A DNA stretch of 64,000 bases. Origin: Paenibacillus sp. Soil766 (GTDB lineage Bacteria; Bacillota; Bacilli; Paenibacillales; NBRC-103111). The position numbers and the translations under genes were made by a program. Below the pieces are notes generated by a model. The model saw nothing but the letters and a program-made list of their open reading frames with translations, made no database searches and was not told the origin of the DNA. The stretch lies in NCBI RefSeq assembly GCF_001428105.1, contig NZ_LMSJ01000058.1, positions 184,513 to 248,512 of the forward strand, given 5' to 3'. Positions 44,415-52,728 of the stretch are shown one piece after another (position 1 is the first letter of the stretch; the number at the start of each line of letters is the position of its first letter).

Positions 44415-44443
44415 AATTTATATCAATATATTGTGTTTGTCAA
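44415..44443 (-). promoter_or_regulatory. Candidate nrdIEF promoter with overlapping NrdR-like box
   Basis: The minus strand has TTGACA (44438-44443) and, 17 bp on, TAAATT (44415-44420); TATAAA two bases earlier is an alternative -10. Between them lies ACACAATATATTGATA (44421-44436), close to the NrdR-box consensus ACACWATATWTWGTGT. A repressor there would block RNA polymerase. NrdR boxes usually come in pairs, and a clear second box was not found. Confidence 0.55.
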
Positions 44444-44682
44444 CGAGCAAAACGGCCTATTTACATTTCCAAAACACCAAATCCTAGACGGGGCGTGGCT
44501 CGATAGGTTTAGAAAAAATATTTTCAATTTTTACTTGATTTTTTCGGATATGTCGAAATGACTAGGACATTAATCCCCTACTATATCTAGTTCAATCACA
44601 CCTTCCAATTACCGCTTTTAAACCTGCTGAGAGACCCTCTAGAGGCTTCAAACCTTTCAATCGGAACTACATGCCTCTGAAC

Positions 44683-44726
44683 AAAAAAAAGCTATTCACG
44701 CGCACACAAGGGTGCCATGAATAGCT
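44683..44726 (-). terminator. Intrinsic terminator of serC
   Basis: A 9-bp outer stem (AGCTATTCA / TGAATAGCT) with partial inner pairing is followed on the minus strand by T8. It lies 12 bp after the serC stop. The stretch 44450-44680 between this terminator and the nrd promoter holds no recognisable gene. Confidence 0.9.
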
Positions 44727-44738
44727 TCATTCAAATTA

Positions 44739-45827
44739 CTAGCTGTTGCGTTGTTGGAAATCCGTCATGAAATCAGCGAGTGCTTTGCATGATGCATAAG
44801 GTACTGCGTTATACGTAGATGCACGTAGACCGCCAACACTGCGATGACCTTTCAATCCAACGAACCCTTGTTGCTCGGTTTCTTTAATGAACTTCTTCTC
44901 CAACTCTTCATCTTGCAAGCGGAACGTAATATTCATCGCAGAACGGCTTCCTAGATCTACGGGGCCACGATAGAAGCCGTTGCTGCTATCAATTGCGCTA
45001 TAAATAAGACCTGCTTTTTCTACATTATTCTTCTGAATAACCGTCAATCCGCCTTGCTCTTCAATCCATTTCAATACGAGATTCACCATATAAATGGAAT
45101 AAGCTGGAGGCGTATTGTACAAGGAATTGTTTTTGCTATGCGTTTCATAACGCATCATGGTTGGGATTGTTTTTGGCAGATCAACAAGTAAATCGTCTTT
45201 AATAATCGCAACTGTCACACCAGATGGTCCAAGGTTCTTCTGTGCTCCCGCGTAGATCATGCTGAATTTCGAAACGTCGACTGGACGGCTTAGGATATCA
45301 CTGGACATATCACCGATCAGAGGGATGTTGCCTGTTTCCGGGAAGCTTTGGAATTGTGCACCTTCGATCGTCTCATTGGACGTGATATGCAGGTAAGCTG
45401 AGTTTGGATCTAAGTTAATATCACTCAAGGCAGGAATTTTCATAAATTTCTGTTCTTTCGAACTAGCCGCAAGAGAAACCTCTCCGAATAGTGCTGCTTC
45501 TTGCACAGCCTTCTCAGCCCAAGCGCCTGTCAGCACGTAGCTGCCAACCTTGCCCGGCTTCAAGAAATTCATAGGGATCATGGAGAACTGAGAGCTCGCT
45601 CCACCTGTCAAGAAGAGAATTTGGTACCCATCCGGAATACCAAAAATACGCTTCAATAACGCTTGTGTTTCATTGTGCACTTGCTCATATTCCGAACTAC
45701 GGTGAGAAATTTCCATAATGGACATGCCAATGCCTTTAAAATCAACAAACTCTTCTTGTGCTCTCTGAAGTACTTCGAGAGGTAAAGCCGCAGGCCCTGC
45801 GTTAAAGTTATAGGCCCTGTTTCCCAT
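44739..45827 (-). CDS. serC: Phosphoserine aminotransferase
   Basis: The 362-residue PLP enzyme of the serine pathway converts 3-phosphohydroxypyruvate and glutamate to phosphoserine. It has NFNAGPAALP at the start, MEISHRSSEY, LTGGASSQFSM, the PLP lysine in IYAGAQKNLGPSGV, and the C-terminal GHRSVGGLRASTYNA. The ATG at 45827 was chosen over a GTG at 45839, which lies inside the ribosome site (AAAGGTG). Confidence 0.97.
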   Translation of the reverse strand: MGNRAYNFNAGPAALPLEVLQRAQEEFVDFKGIGMSIMEISHRSSEYEQVHNETQALLKRIFGIPDGYQILFLTGGASSQFSMIPMNFLKPGKVGSYVLTGAWAEKAVQEAALFGEVSLAASSKEQKFMKIPALSDINLDPNSAYLHITSNETIEGAQFQSFPETGNIPLIGDMSSDILSRPVDVSKFSMIYAGAQKNLGPSGVTVAIIKDDLLVDLPKTIPTMMRYETHSKNNSLYNTPPAYSIYMVNLVLKWIEEQGGLTVIQKNNVEKAGLIYSAIDSSNGFYRGPVDLGSRSAMNITFRLQDEELEKKFIKETEQQGFVGLKGHRSVGGLRASTYNAVPYASCKALADFMTDFQQRNS

Positions 45828-45897
45828 GAGTGACCACACCTTTGCTTTTGTATTATGGCTATGATAGCAATATTCTGTGCAAGCATCAAGTAAAACC

Positions 45898-46416
45898 TCA
45901 AACAGGCTCTACGAGACTTGTCAGAATTCCTCGATAAATCGCTACCATATCTTCCAGCTTCATACGCACAAGTCCGCTAGATGATGGGCACACATAATCA
46001 ACAACACCTTCTACCATGGGCTGCGGTTGACTTCCCCAGGAGATGCCCCGCCTACCGCTATACTGCTCATAGACACCCTTCCCCACGAAGCAAACAACCT
46101 TGGGCCGGTAGGTCTCAATTTTCGCTTTCAGAATACGCCTGCCCTCACGATACTCGTCTGCTGTTATTTCCGCTGCTGTCAATGAAGGACGAGCCACGAT
46201 GTTCGTGAAGCCATAACCGATTTCAAGCAGATCCCCATCCTCTTGCGGCTTGTAGAGCCTTGGAGTTATTCCCGCCTGCAATAAGATGCGATAGAATCGA
46301 TTACTCGGATTCGCATAATGATGCCCGGTTTCCCCTGATCGAATACTCGGATTATAACCAACGAAGAGAATTTGCAAACCCTCCGCAATATGATCAGAAA
46401 TTGCCGCTAGTTCCAA
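45898..46416 (-). CDS. mug: Mug/TDG-type mismatch-specific uracil-DNA glycosylase
   Basis: The 172-residue protein of the uracil-DNA glycosylase superfamily has the active-site motif FVGYNPSIRSGETGH near residue 18, ANPSNRFYRILLQAG (substrate pocket) and the late intercalation-loop motif CPSSSGL. It excises U or T from G mismatches. It is 17 bp after the DUF1501 gene on the same strand and may be read through from it; it lies about 70 bp upstream of serC. Confidence 0.9.
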   Translation of the reverse strand: MELAAISDHIAEGLQILFVGYNPSIRSGETGHHYANPSNRFYRILLQAGITPRLYKPQEDGDLLEIGYGFTNIVARPSLTAAEITADEYREGRRILKAKIETYRPKVVCFVGKGVYEQYSGRRGISWGSQPQPMVEGVVDYVCPSSSGLVRMKLEDMVAIYRGILTSLVEPV

Positions 46417-46433
46417 CCGCGCACCTCCTACTA

Positions 46434-47666
46434 TTAAATAAACTTCAAATTCTCGTACGTTTTACCTAGCACTGTTGCCGTATCCCCATGTAACCACGAG
46501 TCAATTAATGTACTATATACAGTACGGAAATCAACCTCATATTTCAAATCCCCATTATCTAAGTTACTCAAGCTCGGATAGGCGCCATATAAACCGCCCT
46601 TCACCTTGCCTCCAATGACGAACATCGGTGCCGCTGTTCCGTGGTCTGTTCCGCCGCTGCCGTTCTCTTTCACACGACGTCCGAACTCGGAGAACACCAT
46701 GATTGCGACGCGATCCTGCAGCCCCTGTGCCTGCAAATCCTGATAGAAGGCAGTTAGCCCTTCATCGACTTGAGTCAGCATTTGAGCATGCTGCAGCTTC
46801 TCATCCGCATGATCATCGAATCCACCTACTTCTACATTAAAGAGCCGTGTCCCTGACTTTCCAGCCAGAAGCTTCGTTACAAGCTGTAGGTCCCTCGCAA
46901 AATTCGTAGTAGGATACTCAATTTTCTTCGTATAAGTAGCAGCAAGCGATTGGATCGCCTCAACGCTCTTATAGGCTTCCAAACCTCGCGCAGCAATGAC
47001 CCGCAGTTGGTTGGTCGAATTCGATGCCCCATACATATCCAAGAACGCTTTGGTTATTCTATTCTTGTCCATCAACGCTGTCTTGGGATCAATTAGATGA
47101 TAGGACTCTATGGATTGAATCACTGGAAAGCTGGATTGATCAGAGGCGAAGGCTTTGCTCCCTGAACCGCCAATTTGAATCACTTTAAGCGGATTCAGAT
47201 TCTTTTGTAAGGAAGCTTCCGCATACCGTGCCAACCAGCCGCTGCGACTCATTTTGGCCGGTTCTGCGGTTTGCCAAATTTCCATAGAGCGAAAGTGAGA
47301 ATGATTAGGCTCCGGATATCCAACACCTTGTATAATAGCCATTGTGCCTAACTTGTACAATGCCGCCAATCCTGTGAGACTAGGATGCAGACCCACTTGG
47401 TTATTTAGCTCCAGCACTTCCTTCTGCTCATACGCGAGCGTCGGTCTTGAATCATAGTACAGGCCTTGTCCATATGGAATCAACGTATTGATCCCGTCAT
47501 TGCCGCCGCTTAACTGTACAACAACTAGCACGGGGTCATCCACGCTAGTTTCGGCACTTCCTGCCCATAGGGATTTACCCGTTTCTGTGAAAAGTGCTCC
47601 GCCAAGCCCAAGGGTTGCGAATAACGCCGTACCTTTGATCAGAAAATCTCTTCTCGTTAATTTCAC
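46434..47666 (-). CDS. DUF1501 protein with Tat-type signal
   Basis: The 410-residue protein starts with a twin-arginine signal (TRRDFLIKG, then a hydrophobic stretch), so it is probably exported folded. The body has the DUF1501 signatures VVVQLSGGNDGINTLIPYG, MAIIQGVGYPEPNHSHF, and FSEFGRRVKENGSGGTDHG near the end; the family is distantly related to sulfatases and phosphatases. The start is GTG at 47666 after GGGGGG. It follows the DUF1800 gene by 11 bp, a pair that recurs in many bacteria. The reaction is not known. Confidence 0.9.
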   Translation of the reverse strand: MKLTRRDFLIKGTALFATLGLGGALFTETGKSLWAGSAETSVDDPVLVVVQLSGGNDGINTLIPYGQGLYYDSRPTLAYEQKEVLELNNQVGLHPSLTGLAALYKLGTMAIIQGVGYPEPNHSHFRSMEIWQTAEPAKMSRSGWLARYAEASLQKNLNPLKVIQIGGSGSKAFASDQSSFPVIQSIESYHLIDPKTALMDKNRITKAFLDMYGASNSTNQLRVIAARGLEAYKSVEAIQSLAATYTKKIEYPTTNFARDLQLVTKLLAGKSGTRLFNVEVGGFDDHADEKLQHAQMLTQVDEGLTAFYQDLQAQGLQDRVAIMVFSEFGRRVKENGSGGTDHGTAAPMFVIGGKVKGGLYGAYPSLSNLDNGDLKYEVDFRTVYSTLIDSWLHGDTATVLGKTYENLKFI

Positions 47667-47677
47667 ATGGTTCCCCC

Positions 47678-49006
47678 CTATTTCATTTGAGCTTCAGGAC
47701 TGATCAGAACGAGCTGCAAGAGACCGCGTAGGCCTGATATTTTCTGCTTGGTTTGAGTTGTATGTACAATGGTGTCATCGGCGTAGGCACGCAAACTCGC
47801 TTGCGTTTGCTCGGATAAGTTCGAGATGCCCATAAGCTCTGCATAAAGTTTCATCCATTCTATAGGTGACTCCACTTGATTCGGTAGGAACGCTGACGAG
47901 TTCAGCTGATGTCCATTCATTTGCTTGGCGATTCCCTCAGCGAACTGATATCTCGCTAACAAACAATTCGTTGTGAGCCAAGAGGTGCCCCCTCTCCAGC
48001 CCGCAACATCAGGTGGGACGAATAGTTCCTGCCCCATCTTCCGCATCGCTTGTGCATGCCCCTTAGCGACAGAGATCTTGCAGCATTTCAGGATACCTGC
48101 TACATAATCTGCTGGTGTTTTGATAAGTGCCATCCAATTGGTATCTGCATAGAATTCATCGGAAAGGAATAGTGCCTGAAGCACTTCCCCCACGGTATTC
48201 TTCTGTGTAATTAATTCTGACAACGTTTGAATCCAACGATCCGATGGTGTGTCGGTTGCAAAGTAGGTCAACAACTTCGTCGCTAGAAACGTAGGTAATG
48301 CTTTTTGATGAAATATAATATCTATCACATCGTCTGCATCTAGCTTGCCGCTTTCACCTAGTAATGTTTTGGCGTCGTTATCGTGCTGTTTCGCATTGTA
48401 GTTGACCTTATGGTCATTTTTATTATACGTCCAGCCTGTAAAAGCGCGCGCAGACTCCTTCACATCCATTTCTGTGTAATGACCTATGCCAAGTGTGAAT
48501 AGCTCCATCACCTCACGGGCATAATTCTCATTCGGCTTGCCCTTCTTATTCTGATTCACATCCAGCCAAATCATCATGGCAGGGTCTTTGCCGATTTCGG
48601 TGAGCAGCTCTTTGAAATTGCCCAAGGCATATTGGCGGAACAGTTCATTCTGCTTCACCATGAGCGACGCATCTTTCACCTTATAATTGGCCGTTGCGAA
48701 ATGTCCATGCCAAAATAAGGTCATCTTCTCAATCAGCGGCGAAGGTGAGTTCACCATCCGATAAAGCCAGTAGATCTGTTGATCTACTAGTAAAAGTGGA
48801 TCTAGAGCTTTCTTCCCGTCCGTATGAAACTCCTCAAAGGAGGCTAGCTTCGGTGCATTGTTGATCAATGATTCACCCGACACTAAACGCCGAACCGTTT
48901 CTTCCCGTCCTAACGCCAAGCAAGCTGAAACTTCTTCCTTCGCCACACCAAATCCCGCACGCAGTAAAAGATGAACAACTTCCTTGTTGGTCCACTGGAC
49001 TCCCAT
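47678..49006 (-). CDS. DUF1800 family protein
   Basis: About 442 residues, largely helical, with the DUF1800 features HLLLRAGFG at the start, MTLFWHGHFAT, NENYAREVMELFTLG, ARAFTGWTYN and DVAGWRGGTSWL. No convincing signal peptide is seen, although its partner DUF1501 has a Tat signal; export in complex with it is a possibility. The ATG at 49006 follows GGTGGGGAG; an ATG six codons upstream (49024) has a weaker site. The function is unknown, and the fixed pairing with DUF1501 suggests a shared one. Confidence 0.88.
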   Translation of the reverse strand: MGVQWTNKEVVHLLLRAGFGVAKEEVSACLALGREETVRRLVSGESLINNAPKLASFEEFHTDGKKALDPLLLVDQQIYWLYRMVNSPSPLIEKMTLFWHGHFATANYKVKDASLMVKQNELFRQYALGNFKELLTEIGKDPAMMIWLDVNQNKKGKPNENYAREVMELFTLGIGHYTEMDVKESARAFTGWTYNKNDHKVNYNAKQHDNDAKTLLGESGKLDADDVIDIIFHQKALPTFLATKLLTYFATDTPSDRWIQTLSELITQKNTVGEVLQALFLSDEFYADTNWMALIKTPADYVAGILKCCKISVAKGHAQAMRKMGQELFVPPDVAGWRGGTSWLTTNCLLARYQFAEGIAKQMNGHQLNSSAFLPNQVESPIEWMKLYAELMGISNLSEQTQASLRAYADDTIVHTTQTKQKISGLRGLLQLVLISPEAQMK

Positions 49007-49073
49007 GATCTCCCCACCGTTCATTTTTTACCATACTGTACCATATAATTGTGTCAAAAGTATGTACAAATAC

Positions 49074-49099
49074 AAAAAACCAAGTCTAGTGACTTGGTT
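49074..49099 (-). terminator. Intrinsic terminator of the FMN reductase gene
   Basis: The 9-bp perfect stem AACCAAGTC / GACTTGGTT with a 4-nt loop runs into a T tract on the minus strand, 36 bp after the stop. Confidence 0.92.
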
Positions 49100-49134
49100 G
49101 CCTGAATCCATATTCATGTGGATCTCAATCGTTA

Positions 49135-49689
49135 CTATTTCGCTGATCCCACGAGCTGCTCAGCAAGTTGTAGAAAAGATCCAACAACACGTCGAACTCG
49201 CTTATCGACATCCGGATGAATGTCTTCGAAGATGACGTCTCCACGGAAGCTCTTGCGTTGATCGCCACCGATCGAAATCCATTCTGGACTGTTGATTCCA
49301 TGTAGGTTACGAACTGTCGTCTGCATCTGTGTCAGCGAGCTGACAGCAACCGCTCCCCCTGAGGAGCTGACGGATAATACAGCTTTGTTATGGAAATGAT
49401 CCTGTCCAACATGATCAAGCGCATTTTTCAACACACCGGACATGCCACTATGGTACTCAGGTGTTGCCAAGACAATTGCATCTGCGGACAACATCGCTTG
49501 TTTAAATGCCACTAGCGTTTCGTTATTGTCCCCTTCATCTTCAGGCGTATAGAATGACAGCGGCGTCTTATACAGATCGAACAGCGTTACGCTGTGTTGT
49601 TCCTGCATTGCCAAATGCTGAATATATGAAGCAAGTCGAGTACTTGTGGCAGCTCCATGATTGCTACCTGCTACAATCGTGATTTTCAT
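49135..49689 (-). CDS. NADPH-dependent FMN reductase (flavodoxin-like)
   Basis: The 184-residue protein has the FMN phosphate loop AGSNHGAATSTRLASYI at the start, ATPEYHSGMSGVLKNALDH in the middle and SSSGGAVAV later, the pattern of NADPH-dependent FMN reductases and azoreductases such as YwqN. It is soluble and would reduce FMN, quinones or azo compounds. The ATG at 49689 was chosen because AGGAAGG lies 9 nt before it; the ATG at 49698 abuts that site. Single-gene unit with its own terminator. Confidence 0.9.
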   Translation of the reverse strand: MKITIVAGSNHGAATSTRLASYIQHLAMQEQHSVTLFDLYKTPLSFYTPEDEGDNNETLVAFKQAMLSADAIVLATPEYHSGMSGVLKNALDHVGQDHFHNKAVLSVSSSGGAVAVSSLTQMQTTVRNLHGINSPEWISIGGDQRKSFRGDVIFEDIHPDVDKRVRRVVGSFLQLAEQLVGSAK

Positions 49690-49799
49690 TATTTTCATCC
49701 TTCCTAATTGATTATTTCACGATAATTATACCTGATAATCCATTTTTAACACACTTATTTATAATTGTTATAAAAAAATAATTAGTATTAAATAAATAG

Positions 49800-49836
49800 A
49801 AACTGCTCCCTCCATAGCGTCCTATGAAGGGGCAGT
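49800..49836 (-). terminator. Intrinsic terminator of glnA
   Basis: A long stem with arms AACTGCCCCTTCATAG and CTATGGAGGGAGCAGTT and a 4-nt loop is followed on the minus strand by TTCTATTTATTT. It lies 31 bp after the glnA stop. Confidence 0.85.
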
Positions 49837-49867
49837 TCCTATGATCATATCATATGAGTGCTAAAGA

Positions 49868-51292
49868 TTAGCAATCGAAGTAAAGGTTGTACTCGTGTGG
49901 GTGAATACGGATTGCAACTTGTTTCGCTTCGCCACGTTTCAAGTCGATGTAGTTATCGATGAAATCTTGTGTGAACACGCCGCCTTCAAGCAAGAAGTCG
50001 GAATCTGCTGCAAGTGCATCCAAAGCTTCGTCTAATGTACCAGGAACGCTGCGGATTTCAGCTTTCTCGCTATCAGACATTTCATAAATGTTAGTATCGA
50101 AAGGACCGTATCCAAGTGCACGCGGATCGATTTTCTTTTTGATACCGTCAAGACCAGCCATCAACATTGCTGCGAAAGCAAGGTATGGGTTAGCTGTGCT
50201 GTCTGGTGTACGGAACTCAATACGACAACCCTTAGGTGTCACAGCCGCGATTGGAATACGAACTGCTGCGGAACGGTTACCTTTGGAGAATACAAGGTTT
50301 ACCGGAGCTTCGTAACCAGGAACTAGACGTTTGAAGGAGTTTGTACTTGGGTTCGTGATCGCGATCAACGCTGGAGCGTGATACAGGATACCACCGATGT
50401 AGTTAATTGCCATTTCGGACAAGTTAGCATATGAACCTTTTTCGTAGAACAAAGGGTTACCTTCGTTGAAAATGGACATATGAACGTGCATTCCGCTACC
50501 ATTGTCACCAAATAGTGGTTTTGGCATGAAAGTTGCAACTTTACCATATTCTCTCGCTGTGTTAGCAACGATATACTTGTATTTAAGCAGGTTGTCTGCT
50601 GTTTTAGTCAATGTGTCAAAACGGAAGTTGATTTCAGCTTGACCAGCTGTTGCCACTTCATGGTGATGACGCTCAATGCGAAGACCTGCGTCAGCAAGCT
50701 TATTACACATTTCTGAACGGATATCTTGTTGGGAATCGATTGGAGCTACTGGAACGTAACCGCCTTTAACTGGTACTTTATAAGCAAGGTTGCCGCCTTC
50801 TTCTTTACGACCCGTGTTCCAACCAGCTTCTTCGGAATCAACTTCGAAGTAGGATTTGTTCATACCGTTCTCGAAACGAACATCATCAAAGATGAAGAAT
50901 TCGGATTCAGGAGCGAAGTATGCAGTTGTACCTACGCCAGTTGTTTGCAAATACTCTTCAGCCTTTTGAGCGATGCTACGTGGATCACGGTCATAACGGT
51001 CGCCTTCAGGTGTATGGATGTTGCTCATAATTACTAGTGTTGGGTGTGCTGTGAAAGGATCTACATAAGCAGTTTCCGTATCTGGCATCATTACCATGTC
51101 AGATTGTTCAATACCACGGAATCCTGGGATGGATGAACCGTCAAAAGCAACGCCATTTACGAATGTTTCTTCATCTACTTCTGTTGATGGTAAAGAAATA
51201 TGCTGTGCTTTACCGGAGAGACCAACGAAACGAAAATCTACCCACTCAATATTTTTTTCCTTAATAAGGTTCAACACGTTTTGAACTGACAT
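49868..51292 (-). CDS. glnA: Glutamine synthetase, type I-beta form
   Basis: The 474-residue protein makes glutamine from glutamate, ammonia and ATP. It has FDGSSI, PESEFF, the ATP-site stretch GDNGSGMHVHMS, HHHEVATAGQ and the KRLVPGYEAPV loop. Length and two segments mark it as GSI-beta rather than the GSI-alpha usual in Firmicutes: the insertion around AGWNTGRKEEGGN with VKGGYVPVAPID, and the region TNIYEMSDSEKAEIRSVPG, which aligns with the E. coli adenylylation loop (NLYDLP) and keeps its Tyr (near 402). It is not next to glnR. A matching promoter and GlnR/TnrA-type box lie upstream. Confidence 0.93.
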   Translation of the reverse strand: MSVQNVLNLIKEKNIEWVDFRFVGLSGKAQHISLPSTEVDEETFVNGVAFDGSSIPGFRGIEQSDMVMMPDTETAYVDPFTAHPTLVIMSNIHTPEGDRYDRDPRSIAQKAEEYLQTTGVGTTAYFAPESEFFIFDDVRFENGMNKSYFEVDSEEAGWNTGRKEEGGNLAYKVPVKGGYVPVAPIDSQQDIRSEMCNKLADAGLRIERHHHEVATAGQAEINFRFDTLTKTADNLLKYKYIVANTAREYGKVATFMPKPLFGDNGSGMHVHMSIFNEGNPLFYEKGSYANLSEMAINYIGGILYHAPALIAITNPSTNSFKRLVPGYEAPVNLVFSKGNRSAAVRIPIAAVTPKGCRIEFRTPDSTANPYLAFAAMLMAGLDGIKKKIDPRALGYGPFDTNIYEMSDSEKAEIRSVPGTLDEALDALAADSDFLLEGGVFTQDFIDNYIDLKRGEAKQVAIRIHPHEYNLYFDC

Positions 51293-51371
51293 TTAAAAAA
51301 CCCTCCCATTTCCGTACATTCAACGTACTTTGCATGATTAATGTTCAACTTTTGCTTGTTTTCTTTCACAT

Positions 51372-51401
51372 ATTATATAGCGATTCCTCTAACACAGTCA
51401 A
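51372..51401 (-). promoter_or_regulatory. glnA promoter
   Basis: The minus strand has TTGACT (51396-51401), an 18-bp spacer and TATAAT (51372-51377), a near-consensus vegetative promoter. The predicted leader is about 70 nt. Confidence 0.8.
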
Positions 51402-51429
51402 TACTTATGTCAGGTATTTTTTAAAGAGG

Positions 51430-51446
51430 TGTAAGCTATTCTTACA
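51430..51446. promoter_or_regulatory. GlnR/TnrA-type box upstream of glnA
   Basis: TGTAAGCTATTCTTACA is a perfect match to the GlnR/TnrA consensus TGTNAN7TNACA and a symmetric inverted repeat. It lies about 28 bp upstream of the -35 (centre near -73), and is the only perfect copy found in this gap. Confidence 0.75.
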
Positions 51447-51472
51447 CTTACACACAATTTTCACATGTATCC

Positions 51473-51516
51473 AAAAACAGGAAGGGGTTTCTCCATTTCT
51501 GAAGAGACCCCTTCCT
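51473..51516 (-). terminator. Intrinsic terminator of the DAHP synthase gene
   Basis: The stem AGGAAGGGGT / ACCCCTTCCT with inner CTCT...AGAG-like pairing is followed on the minus strand by GTTTTTG. It lies 14 bp after the stop. Confidence 0.9.
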
Positions 51517-51530
51517 ATGAAAACCGTATA

Positions 51531-52574
51531 TTAGGCCAAAATGGCTTCTTTCTTCGTATCGAACTTTTTACCAAGTAATGGAGCAAGCTTCTCCAGATCT
51601 GATAACAAATGGGCAAATTGATCTGGGAACAACGATTGCACGCCATCACCTGTCATTGAATTGTCCGGATCTGTATGCATTTCAATGATTAATCCATCCG
51701 CTCCTGCTGCTACGGATGCCTTCGTCATTGGCACTACAAGTTCTCTGCGTCCTGTACCATGACTTGGATCTGAGATAACCGGCAAGTGACTCAACTGTTT
51801 AAGCACTGGAATCGCTGATAAATCTAACGTATTTCGTGTGTAAGTTTCGAATGTTCGGATTCCGCGTTCACAAAGCATAACGTTCGGATTACCGCCAGCG
51901 AGAATGTATTCCGCTGCATTCAAGAATTCATCATACGTAGAGCTAAAACCACGCTTGAGCAAGACCGGCGTTTGAATCGTTCCTAATTTACGAAGGAGAT
52001 CAAAGTTTTGCATATTACGCGTACCTACTTGTAGAATGTCCGCGTATTCCGCACACACATCAACGTACTCCGGTGTCATGACTTCTGTAATCGTAAGAAG
52101 GCCATGTTTCTTACCTGCTTCTGCCATCATAATCAGACCTTCCACGCCAACACCTTGGAAGCTGTAAGGACCTGTTCTTGGTTTAAATGCACCACCGCGG
52201 AGCACCTGTCCGCCAGCTGCTTTCACCAACCGAGCAATCTCATCGATTTGCTCTGGCGTTTCAACCGCGCAAGGGCCACCCATCACAACGAGCTGCTCCC
52301 CACCGATTTCAACACCTTTGATATTAATAACGGTATCTGCCGGATGGAAATCACGGCTAGCTAGCTTGTAAGACTTGGAGATCTTTACAACTTGCTCGAC
52401 ACCTGACATTTGACGAAGCTGTTCAGCTAATTTCGGATCCGCTTGACCGATGATGCCAATTACTGTACGATCCTCGCCCTTGGAAACATGTGCTTGAACC
52501 CCTTGCTTTTCGATAAATTGCACGATTTCCTGAATACGCTCATCCGAAGTTTTGTTAGATGTAATTGCGATCAT
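51531..52574 (-). CDS. aroF: 3-deoxy-7-phosphoheptulonate synthase, type I-beta, with N-terminal regulatory domain
   Basis: The 347-residue enzyme catalyses the first step of the shikimate pathway, joining phosphoenolpyruvate and erythrose 4-phosphate. Residues 1-70 form a ferredoxin-like regulatory domain as in the Thermotoga enzyme, expected to sense tyrosine or phenylalanine. The barrel has VMGGPCAVE with the metal Cys, LRGGAFKPRTGPYSFQG, LKRGFSSTYDEF, LCERGIRTFE and ISDPSHGTGRRE. The ATG at 52574 was chosen since AGGAG is at the right distance; a GTG at 52583 abuts it. Monocistronic with its own terminator; symbol aroF or aroA by usage. Confidence 0.95.
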   Translation of the reverse strand: MIAITSNKTSDERIQEIVQFIEKQGVQAHVSKGEDRTVIGIIGQADPKLAEQLRQMSGVEQVVKISKSYKLASRDFHPADTVINIKGVEIGGEQLVVMGGPCAVETPEQIDEIARLVKAAGGQVLRGGAFKPRTGPYSFQGVGVEGLIMMAEAGKKHGLLTITEVMTPEYVDVCAEYADILQVGTRNMQNFDLLRKLGTIQTPVLLKRGFSSTYDEFLNAAEYILAGGNPNVMLCERGIRTFETYTRNTLDLSAIPVLKQLSHLPVISDPSHGTGRRELVVPMTKASVAAGADGLIIEMHTDPDNSMTGDGVQSLFPDQFAHLLSDLEKLAPLLGKKFDTKKEAILA

Positions 52575-52692
52575 GTGATCCACGCTCCTAATTGATTTAT
52601 TATGGGATAATTTATTATCATTTCACTAACACGCTTCAACGCTTGTTCGCTTCTACGCTTTTATGCTTTTAACCGCTAAAGTAAATATACAA

Positions 52693-52716
52693 CGCTTGAC
52701 GATAATTCGTCAAGCG
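52693..52716 (-). terminator. Terminator-like hairpin after the DUF2062 gene
   Basis: The 10-bp perfect stem CGCTTGACGA / TCGTCAAGCG with a 4-nt loop is followed by TTGTATATTT, a moderate U tract, 12 bp after the stop. Confidence 0.7.
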
Positions 52717-52728
52717 CTAATTTATTAC

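Noticed and set aside
44179..44415. 78-codon minus-strand frame in the nrdIEF leader
   Set aside because: Composition is unlike a real protein, there is no ribosome site, and it covers the hairpin and spacer of the predicted leader; more likely non-coding.
44148..44415. Cobalamin riboswitch in the nrd leader
   Set aside because: No B12-box-like sequence was found, and class Ib reductase does not use cobalamin.
46434..49006. Two-gene defence or toxin-antitoxin module
   Set aside because: The motifs are those of the common DUF1800/DUF1501 pair, and nothing suggests immunity or toxicity.
51408..51424. Second GlnR/TnrA box next to the glnA promoter
   Set aside because: The left half fits (TGTCA), but the right half reads TTTAA instead of TNACA, two mismatches.
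52584..52692. T-box or amino-acid leader before the DAHP synthase gene
   Set aside because: No T-box sequence, stacked hairpins or antiterminator could be seen in this short gap.
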